Positions 1 to 5,832 of a stretch of 7,759 nucleotides of DNA are shown here, in pieces. Each line of letters begins with the position of its first letter. Within the stretch, counting starts at the first letter, position 1. Source of the stretch: Saprospiraceae bacterium (GTDB lineage: Bacteria > Bacteroidota > Bacteroidia > Bacteroidales > JAIPBB01). The notes beneath the pieces are model-generated. The model ran no database searches. It was given only the letters and a program-made list of their open reading frames with translations, and had not been told where the DNA came from. The translations under genes and the position numbers were made by a program. The stretch spans positions 1 to 7,759 of the forward strand of contig JAIPBB010000261.1 of assembly GCA_021739805.1 (NCBI GenBank), in the 5' to 3' direction.

Positions 1-297
1 AGCTAAAATTGGCCAAAAGATTACTGAAAGAAAAATTAAACCTACAGTAAATCCTTCACTTTTTCCGAAATTCTTTGAAATTCCATTTAGCATCATAATA
101 CCGAAAATGATGTTAACTATTGGAATAAGAAACAAAAATATCCACCACCATGGTTTCTTAGCAACATTTAACATTACAATAATGTTGTAAATTGGAATCA
201 GAATTGCCCATCCGGGTTGTCCAGCCTTATTGAAAACTATCCAATAAGAGATAATCATTAATGCTGCAATTAAAAAAGGAAAAATCATCATAATCAT
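1..297 (-). CDS. DUF5684-like small multi-pass membrane protein (5' part; 3' end outside window)
   Basis: Reading the minus strand from an ATG at 297 gives 99 codons without a stop, and the frame is still open at the left edge, so only the N-terminal part is visible. An in-frame TAA at 312-310 limits the start to 297 or to the nearby in-frame ATGs at 291 and 288. The protein is strongly hydrophobic, with likely membrane segments near residues 3-22, 32-46, 50-70 and 84-99. It carries the pattern KAGQPGWAILIPIYN (residues 24-38), then AKKPWWW (46-52) and NGISKNFGKSEGF (71-83). From memory this matches the DUF5684 family, which occurs in Bacteroidota as small membrane proteins and sometimes as the N-terminal part of proteins annotated as signal peptidase I. 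The function is unknown, and the missing C-terminus prevents a choice between these two forms. A Bacteroides-type promoter lies just upstream. Confidence 0.75.
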   Translation of the reverse strand, partial: MIMMIFPFLIAALMIISYWIVFNKAGQPGWAILIPIYNIIVMLNVAKKPWWWIFLFLIPIVNIIFGIMMLNGISKNFGKSEGFTVGLIFLSVIFWPILA

Positions 298-337
298 AAT
301 CTTAGGGTTTTAGTTAATAATTTGTTTATCTGCCTCA

Positions 338-368
338 CAAATGTATAAATTTTATATATAAAAACAAA
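338..368 (-). promoter_or_regulatory. Bacteroides-type sigma-ABfr promoter for the DUF5684-like gene
   Basis: On the minus strand a TTTG (368-365) is followed by 19 nt and then TACATTTG (345-338). This fits the known Bacteroidota consensus of TTTG at -33 and TAnnTTTG at -7 with 19-21 nt between them. Transcription would start near position 330, giving a leader of about 30 nt before the ATG at 297. It is the only exact match to this two-box pattern that I found upstream of any gene in the window. Confidence 0.65.
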
Positions 369-395
369 TTTTCTAAATAAAAATATTTTCTAAAT

Positions 396-425
396 AAAAA
401 AGCCTGCTGTAAAAAACAGCAGGCT
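396..425 (-). terminator. Rho-independent terminator of the lyase gene
   Basis: A perfect 10-bp inverted repeat, AGCCTGCTGT (401-410) and ACAGCAGGCT (416-425), is separated by a 5-nt A loop. On the minus strand the stem is followed directly by TTTTTATTTA, the U-rich tract expected of an intrinsic terminator. The plus-strand side has no T run, so it works for minus-strand transcription. It lies 125 bp beyond the lyase stop codon, so the octamer array at 451-545 should be part of the lyase 3' UTR. Confidence 0.85.
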
Positions 426-450
426 AACTTATTATAATTTTAAATTCGAT

Positions 451-545
451 AATGCAATAATGCGATAATGATGTAATGCTATAATGCGATAATGATGTAA
501 TGCTATAATGCTATAATAAAAAACAATTGAACAATCGAACAATTT
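451..545. repeat. Octanucleotide tandem array, locus 1 (AATGNNNT then AACAATNN)
   Basis: Eight 8-nt units of the form AATGNNNT (AATGCAAT, AATGCGAT, AATGATGT, AATGCTAT and so on) run from 451 to 514. After a short A-rich joint come three AACAATNN units (522-545). The array stops 4 bp short of the lyase stop codon and lies between that stop and the terminator. The same units recur at 2101-2255 (inverted) and 4930-5022. It has no coding potential. Confidence 0.85.
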
Positions 546-549
546 ATTA

Positions 550-2079
550 TTACTCCAAACTCCCCACAACCTTTTCAACTTCATGTAGAATTTCGCAAGA
601 TTTTACTAATTCTTTCATTGCTGTGTGGTCGGGATATAATGGACGATCAATTTCTAAGAAATCAACATATTTTCTGATAATATCTTTTGCTTTTTGAACT
701 CCTGCTCCAAAACTATATTCTTCTTTTCTAAAATCTAATGCTTGTGCGGCGGCCATCATTTCAATTCCAAGAATTCCATAAGCATTATCCATAATCTGGA
801 AGTTTTTAATGGCTGTATTCATTCCCATCGAAACAAAATCTTCCTGGTCGGCTGCTGCCGGAATTGATTGAATTGATGCAGGAGCTGATAGAATTTTTTG
901 TTCAACTATTTGCATGTCGGCTGTATATTGGCTTAACATCAAACCTGAAAACATTCCGGCTCCTTTAGTTAAAAATGCAGGTAAACCAACGCTTAAAGCA
1001 GGGTTGTTAAGTCTGTTCATTCTTCGTTCCGACATTACACTTACCATTGTAATTGCAATTCCAATCATATCCATTGGCAAACTTACAGGTGTTCCCTGGA
1101 AATTAGCTCCTGAAAGTTGTAAGTTTTTATCAGGGAAGAAAATTGGATTATCTCCAACTCCATTTAATTCAATTTCAACTTGTGAACGGGCATACACCAA
1201 TGAATCATGAGCAGCTCCAATTACCTGTGGAGTTGAACGCATTGAATATGCATCCTGAACTTTACATTTTACTCTTCCTTCTTTAAGGTCGCCACCGTCA
1301 ACACATTTGTTAATTGCATTTGCACTTCTTACAGCACCTTTAAATCCTCTAACTTCATGAAGTAATGGAGTGTAAGGTTTCATATTAGCTTTAAGTGCTT
1401 CTAAAGACATAGCTGCAGCAATCTCGGCTTGTTTTAACCAGTTGTTTGCATCAAATAGCATTAATGCACTCATAGCAGTTAAAAGGTTAGAACCATTAAT
1501 TGCAGCTAATCCGTCTCTTGCATGCAAACCGGGTATTGGAATTCCGGCTTTATCCATAGCAACTTTACCATCAAGCAATTCACCTTTGTAATATGCTTTT
1601 CCTTCACCCATTAATAATAAAGCGATTTGAGACATTGGCGCAAGATCACCACTAGCTCCAACCGAACCTTTTTGACAAACAAATGGAATAACACCTTTGT
1701 TAAGCATGTCAACATAAGTTTGGGTTATTTCAAGTCTGCAACCTGAATTACCATGAGCATGAACGTTAATCCTTCCTAACATAGCTCCTCTTACATATTC
1801 GATAGGAGCAGGGTCGCCAATACCGGCTGCATGATTATAAATCAAATATTTTTGGAAATCCTGAACCTGATTATCATCCAAAACTACTTCCGAAAATTCA
1901 CCAATACCTGTATTAACGCCATACATGATTTCACCTGCTTTAATTTTTCTTTCAAGCATCGCACGGCAAACATTAATTCTTTCTATTGCGTCAGGATGTA
2001 ATTCAACTTTTTGATTATTTCTTGCAACATTGACAACATCTTCAATGGTCAAGCCTGCTCCTTTAATTATAAGTGTCAT
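550..2079 (-). CDS. hutH: Histidine ammonia-lyase-like MIO aromatic amino acid lyase
   Basis: The 509-residue product has the usual length and layout of the histidine/phenylalanine/tyrosine ammonia-lyase family, cytosolic enzymes that eliminate ammonia from an aromatic amino acid (histidine to urocanate for HutH). The MIO cofactor forms from Ala142-Ser143-Gly144 in GSVGASGDLAP, at the same numbers as in Pseudomonas putida HutH. Other expected catalytic residues are present: Tyr53 in YGVNTGIG, His83 in YNHAAG, Asn195 in INGSN, Tyr278 and Arg281 in QDAYSMR, Phe327 in SGANFQG and Glu413 in QEDFVSMG. Known HALs have Glu at that last position where PALs have Gln, and His83 also fits histidine, so HAL is favoured over PAL or TAL, but substrate is inferred. 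No hutU, hutI or formimino-transferase gene is adjacent. The gene is divergent from the carboxylase set, is bracketed by octamer arrays, and has an A-rich leader with no Shine-Dalgarno sequence. Confidence 0.85.
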   Translation of the reverse strand: MTLIIKGAGLTIEDVVNVARNNQKVELHPDAIERINVCRAMLERKIKAGEIMYGVNTGIGEFSEVVLDDNQVQDFQKYLIYNHAAGIGDPAPIEYVRGAMLGRINVHAHGNSGCRLEITQTYVDMLNKGVIPFVCQKGSVGASGDLAPMSQIALLLMGEGKAYYKGELLDGKVAMDKAGIPIPGLHARDGLAAINGSNLLTAMSALMLFDANNWLKQAEIAAAMSLEALKANMKPYTPLLHEVRGFKGAVRSANAINKCVDGGDLKEGRVKCKVQDAYSMRSTPQVIGAAHDSLVYARSQVEIELNGVGDNPIFFPDKNLQLSGANFQGTPVSLPMDMIGIAITMVSVMSERRMNRLNNPALSVGLPAFLTKGAGMFSGLMLSQYTADMQIVEQKILSAPASIQSIPAAADQEDFVSMGMNTAIKNFQIMDNAYGILGIEMMAAAQALDFRKEEYSFGAGVQKAKDIIRKYVDFLEIDRPLYPDHTAMKELVKSCEILHEVEKVVGSLE

Positions 2080-2100
2080 ATTTTTTTTATTTATGGTTTT

Positions 2101-2255
2101 ATTGTTTTATTGTTTTATTGCTAAATTGTTCTATTGTTCTATTGTTCTATTGTTCTATTGCTATATTGTTAAATTGCTAAATTATTATATCATTACATCA
2201 TTACAGCATTATCGCATTGTCGCATTTAATCATTATCGCATTATCGCATTTAAGC
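2101..2255. repeat. Octanucleotide tandem array, locus 2 (ATTGTTCT-type then ATTATCGC-type)
   Basis: Ten 8-nt units of the ATTGTTNN/ATTGCTNN type (2101-2180, including four consecutive ATTGTTCT) are followed by nine units of the ATTATCGC/ATTACATC type (2184-2255). Read on the minus strand these are AATG-type units followed by AACAAT-type units, the same order as locus 1 has on the plus strand. It begins 21 bp upstream of the lyase start codon, so it probably forms the lyase 5' leader or lies in its promoter region. No Bacteroides-type promoter is visible upstream of the lyase. Short plus-strand reading frames here are by-products of the repeat. Confidence 0.85.
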
Positions 2256-2501
2256 ATCAAAGGAATGAAAAAAAATTGTATTGCGAAATGACATTTGTAT
2301 AAAAATGAATTCTAAATAAGAAAATGTTGATAAGTTTTTTCGTGATTATTTTATAATCTATTCTTCTTCTTAAAGTATTGAGATAGTTATTTGTACATGA
2401 TTTAAAATATGACATTTGTCAGTTTTAATAATGAGAATTGAAATCAAAATACATATAAAATACTTTGAGTTAACTACTTATTTTATAATTTTATGAAAAA
2501 T
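2256..2501. other. AT-rich divergent intergenic stretch, no gene recognised
   Basis: This very AT-rich stretch between the octamer array and the MITE-like element should hold the promoters of the lyase (minus) and biotin carboxylase (plus) genes, but I see no exact TTTG-N19-21-TAnnTTTG match on either strand. The string ATGACATTTGT occurs twice (2288-2298 and 2409-2419). The second copy extends to TGACATTTGTCA (2410-2421), an imperfect palindrome. With only two copies, a regulator site cannot be argued. Confidence 0.4.
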
Positions 2502-2656
2502 TAATTAGTGTTTGCAAGAAAACTACCCTGAATTGAAAATCAGCCTTTCCCCGTCCCTAAAGGGTGGGATGATTTTCAGTGAGTTCACCCTTTAGGGCTT
2601 GGGGAAAAACTCACTGAAAATCAAAATTTGTTGGGTTTTCTTGCAAACACTAATTA
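2502..2656. mobile_element. MITE-like 155-bp element with 22-bp terminal inverted repeats
   Basis: The ends 2502-2523 and 2635-2656 are perfect 22-bp inverted repeats (core GTGTTTGCAAGAAAAC). The outermost six bases on each side are TAATTA, which is self-complementary, so they may be part of the repeat or a palindromic target-site duplication. The interior is richer in G and C than its surroundings and has nested inverted repeats: 2570-2585 with 2608-2623 (16 bp), and 2546-2566 with 2586-2607 (12 plus 7 bp around a small internal loop). There is no internal gene, so any movement would need a transposase supplied elsewhere. It ends 14 bp before the biotin carboxylase start codon. Alternatively it is a large regulatory hairpin rather than a mobile element. 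Confidence 0.55.
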
Positions 2657-2670
2657 TCAAAAAAACGTTT

Positions 2671-4179
2671 ATGATAGGAAAAATATTAATAGCAAATAGG
2701 GGTGAAATTGCTGTTAGAGTGATGCGTACGTGCAAGGAGTTGAAGATAAAAACTGTTGCGGTTTATTCAGAAGCAGATAGAACTTCTTTGCATGTTCGTT
2801 ATGCTGATGAAGCATATTTTATTGGACCTTCACCATCTGCTGAAAGTTATCTTATTATTGATAAAATTATTGATGTTGCAAAAAGATCAGGTGCTGACGC
2901 TATTCATCCGGGATATGGATTTCTTTCTGAAAACAGTGATTTTGCTGATAGATGTAAATCGGAAGGAATTATTTTTATTGGTCCATCCACTCATGCTATT
3001 AAAACAATGGGAGATAAAATCACTGCCCGAAAGGCTATGATTGAAGCCGGAGTGCCCGTTGTTCCCGGAGATAACGAAAATCTTTATGATGATGAAAAGG
3101 CCATGGAAATAGTAAAAAAAATTGGTTTACCTGTTATGATAAAAGCATCTGCCGGTGGTGGTGGGAAAGGTTTAAGGCTTGTTAAAACTGAAAAAGAAAT
3201 TCTTCCTGCGATTAGAAATGCAAAGTCAGAAGCTATGGCAGCATTTGGAAATGACGATTTATATGTTGAAAAATATATTGTTTCCCCTCATCATATTGAG
3301 TTTCAAATTTTGGCTGATAAGCACGGAAACACTATTCATTTATGTGAAAGAGAATGCTCTGTGCAGCGGCGTCATCAAAAGGTTATAGAAGAGACTCCAT
3401 CTCCAATAATGACTGCTGAACTTCGCGATGAAATGGGTGAAAAAGCCATTGCAGCAGCAAAAGCAGTGAATTATTGCGGAGCTGGCACAATTGAGTTTCT
3501 GGTTGATAATGATTTGAATTATTATTTCCTTGAAATGAATACCCGTCTTCAGGTAGAGCATCCTATTACTGAAAGAGTTATTGGAATTGATTTGGTAAGT
3601 GAGCAAATAAATATAGCAAATGGACTTGAACTTTCTCTAAAGCAGGAAGATGTCGTTCAAAGCGGACATTCAATCGAATGCAGAATTTATGCTGAAGACC
3701 CGGATAATAATTTCATGCCTTCTCCCGGAATCGTTCGGAATATAACTGAACCTTTGGGTTTGGGAGTTAGGACAGATGGATATGTTTATGAAGGTTATGA
3801 AATTCCGATTCATTATGACCCAATGATATCGAAGTTGATTGTTTGGGCAAAAGACCGACCTGAAGCAATAAATCGGATGAACAGAGTTCTTGATGAATAT
3901 AAAATTACCGGAATTAAAACTACAATAAATTTCTTAAACAGAATTATGGATTGTCCTGATTTTGCTAATGGAACTTATGATACGGGTTTTATTGAGAAAA
4001 ATTTAGATTTTTTACTTCAGAAAGAAGAATGTGATAAAAACTGTGAAGAAATGTCAATGATTGCGGCATTTTTAGAATACAATTCGTTCTTGCACGATTT
4101 GGTTCCACAAACCACATTCACTAATCATAAAAGTAAATGGAAGGAATTTGGTAGGAAAAAAGGGTTGATGAAACTATAA
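2671..4179 (+). CDS. accC: Biotin carboxylase subunit of acyl-CoA carboxylase
   Basis: The 502-residue product is an ATP-grasp biotin carboxylase, which carboxylates protein-bound biotin using ATP and bicarbonate. The N-terminal domain begins MIGKILIANRGEIAVRV. Family residues, by analogy with E. coli AccC, are Lys116 (GDK), Lys158, the glycine-rich loop GGGGKG (162-167), Glu200, His208, Gln232, His235 and Lys237 in CSVQRRHQKVIEE, Glu275, Glu288, and Asn290-Arg292-Glu296 in EMNTRLQVEHP, with Arg338 in ECRIYAEDP. The frame stays open upstream to an ATG at 2599, but that lies inside the MITE-like element and adds 24 unconserved residues, so 2671 is chosen. The protein is about 50 residues longer than E. 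coli AccC; the extra C-terminus (about 450-502) carries a short AAFLEYN-like segment. Such a tail is common in the propionyl-CoA carboxylase type, so pccA is an alternative name. The leader is A-rich without a clear Shine-Dalgarno sequence. Confidence 0.93.
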   Translation: MIGKILIANRGEIAVRVMRTCKELKIKTVAVYSEADRTSLHVRYADEAYFIGPSPSAESYLIIDKIIDVAKRSGADAIHPGYGFLSENSDFADRCKSEGIIFIGPSTHAIKTMGDKITARKAMIEAGVPVVPGDNENLYDDEKAMEIVKKIGLPVMIKASAGGGGKGLRLVKTEKEILPAIRNAKSEAMAAFGNDDLYVEKYIVSPHHIEFQILADKHGNTIHLCERECSVQRRHQKVIEETPSPIMTAELRDEMGEKAIAAAKAVNYCGAGTIEFLVDNDLNYYFLEMNTRLQVEHPITERVIGIDLVSEQINIANGLELSLKQEDVVQSGHSIECRIYAEDPDNNFMPSPGIVRNITEPLGLGVRTDGYVYEGYEIPIHYDPMISKLIVWAKDRPEAINRMNRVLDEYKITGIKTTINFLNRIMDCPDFANGTYDTGFIEKNLDFLLQKEECDKNCEEMSMIAAFLEYNSFLHDLVPQTTFTNHKSKWKEFGRKKGLMKL

Positions 4180-4417
4180 ACGAAGCACCAAAAATCAAAA
4201 AACAAATAACAAATAAATTCCAATATAGAAATACTAAATATCCAAACATAAAACGGAATTTGTAAAGATGAATTATTTGAAATTTGAAATTTGGAGTTTG
4301 AAATTTAATTGATATTTGGATATTGTGTTTTGGAATTTTTCATTAGTTAGTATATCAGATGTTTGAGTCTGAAGTTAAAATAAATGAATCATTAGAATCT
4401 TAATTTAAAACAAAAAT
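4180..4417. repeat. AT-rich intergenic spacer with imperfect long hairpin and AATTTGA repeats
   Basis: This 238-bp gap separates the biotin carboxylase and carrier-protein genes. Two nested inverted pairs are clear: AAATTCCAA (4215-4223) with TTGGAATTT (4330-4338), and AATATCCAAA (4237-4246) with TTTGGATATT (4315-4324). Together they outline an imperfect hairpin over about 4215-4338. The region near 4276-4306 has short AATTTGA-like direct repeats. There is no T run after the stem as in an intrinsic terminator, and I see no promoter match, so cotranscription across the gap remains possible. Confidence 0.55.
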
Positions 4418-4927
4418 ATGTCACTAGAGATTTCACTCGGAAAACGGAAAGAAACAATCGAATTAATTGAGCAAGATGGTAATAAGCTTAAGATTTTGAT
4501 TGGCAACACTGAATATGAACTTAATGTTGTTAAAACATCAAAAGGAACTTACTCGATTTTACATGAAGGAAATTCGTACGATATTGCAGTAGTCAGAGAA
4601 AAGAACCACAAAAACTATATTGTAAATTTAGAAGCTCATTCTTATAATGTTGAGATAATCGATGCCGAAACAAAATTTCAAAAACTTAAGCAAAAGGATG
4701 ATATGGACAATGGCGATAACACCATTATTTCACCAATGCCGGGAAAAATTGTGAAGATACTAGTGAAAGAAGGACAAAAGCTTGAAGCCGGAGATACTGC
4801 AATTATTATTTCAGCAATGAAAATGGAAAGTGAGTTTAAAGCAAAGAGAAAAGGAGTTGTTACTAAGATAAATGTGAAAGAAGGAGATATTGTTGAAGGA
4901 GGGAAGAAGTTGATTGTTATTAAATGA
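4418..4927 (+). CDS. Biotin carboxyl carrier protein of acyl-CoA carboxylase
   Basis: This 169-residue protein carries the biotin that shuttles the carboxyl group between the biotin carboxylase and carboxyltransferase active sites. The C-terminal biotinyl/lipoyl domain (about 104-169) starts at ISPMPGKIVKILVKEGQ and contains the biotinylation motif AMKME (133-137), with Lys135 as the expected biotinyl lysine, followed by a matching second half-hammerhead (GVVTKINVKEGDIVEGG). Residues 1-90 form a separate, probably beta-rich domain. It resembles the N-terminal part of carrier subunits in propionyl-CoA carboxylase and methylmalonyl-CoA decarboxylase systems. A polar linker (about 90-102, KQKDDMDNGD) joins the two. 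There is no Ala/Pro-rich linker of the E. coli AccB type. The gene sits between the biotin carboxylase and carboxyltransferase genes on the same strand, which supports membership of one enzyme. It could be named accB or pccA-BCCP, so no symbol is given. Confidence 0.92.
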   Translation: MSLEISLGKRKETIELIEQDGNKLKILIGNTEYELNVVKTSKGTYSILHEGNSYDIAVVREKNHKNYIVNLEAHSYNVEIIDAETKFQKLKQKDDMDNGDNTIISPMPGKIVKILVKEGQKLEAGDTAIIISAMKMESEFKAKRKGVVTKINVKEGDIVEGGKKLIVIK

Positions 4928-4929
4928 TT

Positions 4930-5022
4930 TAATGATGTAATGCTATAATGCGATAATGCGATAATGCGATAATGATAAAATTGTTAAATTGTTCTATTGT
5001 TCTATTGTTAAATTGTTAAATA
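4930..5022. repeat. Octanucleotide tandem array, locus 3 (AATGNNNT then ATTGTTNN)
   Basis: Six AATGNNNT units (AATGATGT, AATGCTAT, three AATGCGAT, AATGATAA) begin 3 bp after the carrier-protein stop. They are followed by about five ATTGTTNN units (ATTGTTCT, ATTGTTAA). The first 29 bases (4930-4958) are identical to 466-494 in locus 1. In contrast to loci 1 and 2, the second half here is in ATTGTT orientation relative to the AATG units. Confidence 0.85.
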
Positions 5023-5023
5023 A

Positions 5024-5755
5024 ACAACCTAATGATGCGAAGCAAATGACAAAAAAAGTCCGAAGACGGAAGTCCGAAGTCCGAAGACCATCTTAACAAC
5101 CTAATGACAACCTAATGACAACCTAATGACGACTTAATGACAACCTAATGACGCGAAGCAAATGACAATTGAATGACGCGAAGCAAATGACAACAAATGA
5201 CGCAAAGCAAATGACAACTGAATGACAGCGAAGCAAATGACAACAAATGACGCGAAGCAAAACTTGTCCGTATGGATGACAACCTAATGACAGCGAAGTG
5301 AATGACAATTGAATGACAGCGAAGCAAATGACAACAAATGACGCGAAGCAAATGACAATTGAATGACGCAAAGCAAATGACAACAAATGACGCGAAGCAA
5401 ATGACAACTGAATGACAACTGAATGACAATTGAATGACAGCGAAGCGAATGACAACTGAATGACAGCGAAGCGAATGACAACTGAATGACAGCGAAGCGA
5501 ATGACAACCTAATGACGCGAAGCAAATGACAACCTAATGACAGCGAAGCAAATGACAATTGAATGACGCAAAGCAAATGACAATTGAATGACGCGAAGCA
5601 AATGACAACCTAATGACAGCGAAGCAAATGACAACAAATGACGCAAAGCAAAAGACAACAAATGACGCAAAGCAAATGACAACTGAATGACAGCGAAGCA
5701 AATGACAACAAATGACGCGAAGCAAATGACAATTGAATGACAGCGAAGCAAATGA
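5024..5755. repeat. Compound AATGAC / GCGAAGC satellite array (about 730 bp)
   Basis: About 50 copies of ATGAC are joined by two kinds of short connector that roughly alternate. One kind is AACCTA, AACTGA, AATTGA or AACAA; the other is (A)GCGAAGCA or GCAAAGCA. By eye I count 18 exact GCGAAGC, 5 GCAAAGC and 1 GCGAAGT. Unit lengths vary (10, 11, 14, 15 nt), so there is no fixed period; a pair of units is about 25 nt. A 58-nt block at 5310-5367 is repeated exactly at 5684-5741. The array is interrupted by the GTCCGAAG cluster (5051-5094) and by unrelated sequence at about 5261-5275. Overlapping minus-strand frames are open only because the unit complements lack stops. The array separates the carrier-protein and carboxyltransferase genes. 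Confidence 0.9.
5058..5089. repeat. GTCCGAAG repeat cluster
   Basis: Three GTCCGAAG copies with an ACGGAA interruption form a short cluster embedded at the start of the large satellite array. GTCCGAAGAC occurs at 5058-5067 and 5079-5088. In each, GTC and GAC can pair around CGAA. On a minus-strand RNA the complement would be GUC(UUCG)GAC, the stable cUUCGg tetraloop arrangement. Confidence 0.7.
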
Positions 5756-5832
5756 CTAATAATTAATATCAATAATACTATAGAATAAACACACACATTA
5801 TTTAAATACAAATATCAATAACTACTAAGAGT
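5756..5832 (+). other. AT-rich leader of the carboxyltransferase gene
   Basis: A 77-bp unique AT-rich spacer lies between the satellite array and the carboxyltransferase ATG. It has no TAnnTTTG box on the plus strand and only a weak purine stretch (AAGAG) before the ATG, which is normal for Bacteroidota. If this gene has its own promoter it is not recognisable here. Confidence 0.4.

Noticed and set aside
2030..2302. Plus-strand frame of 90 codons overlapping the lyase start
   Set aside because: It overlaps the lyase gene and consists mainly of translated octamer repeat (FYCSIVLLFYC-like), so it is a by-product of the array.
2288..2421. Two copies of ATGACATTTGT, one extended to the near-palindrome TGACATTTGTCA, as possible operator sites
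   Set aside because: Two 11-bp copies in very AT-rich DNA are not enough evidence, and neither is placed relative to a recognisable promoter.
2599..2670. Upstream in-frame ATG that would extend the biotin carboxylase by 24 residues
   Set aside because: The added residues lie within the MITE-like element and do not resemble the family N-terminus, which begins at the ATG at 2671 (MIGKILIANRGEIAV).
5024..5755. Possible CRISPR array
   Set aside because: There are no repeats of constant length with unique spacers of similar size. The units are 10-15 nt, connectors are drawn from a small recurring set, and no cas genes are nearby.
5123..5811. Several overlapping minus-strand open frames of 63-143 codons inside the satellite array
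   Set aside because: The translations are simple repeats of a few residues (SFASLSFNCH-like) open in several frames at once, because the complements of the repeat units contain few stop codons. They have no independent sign of coding.
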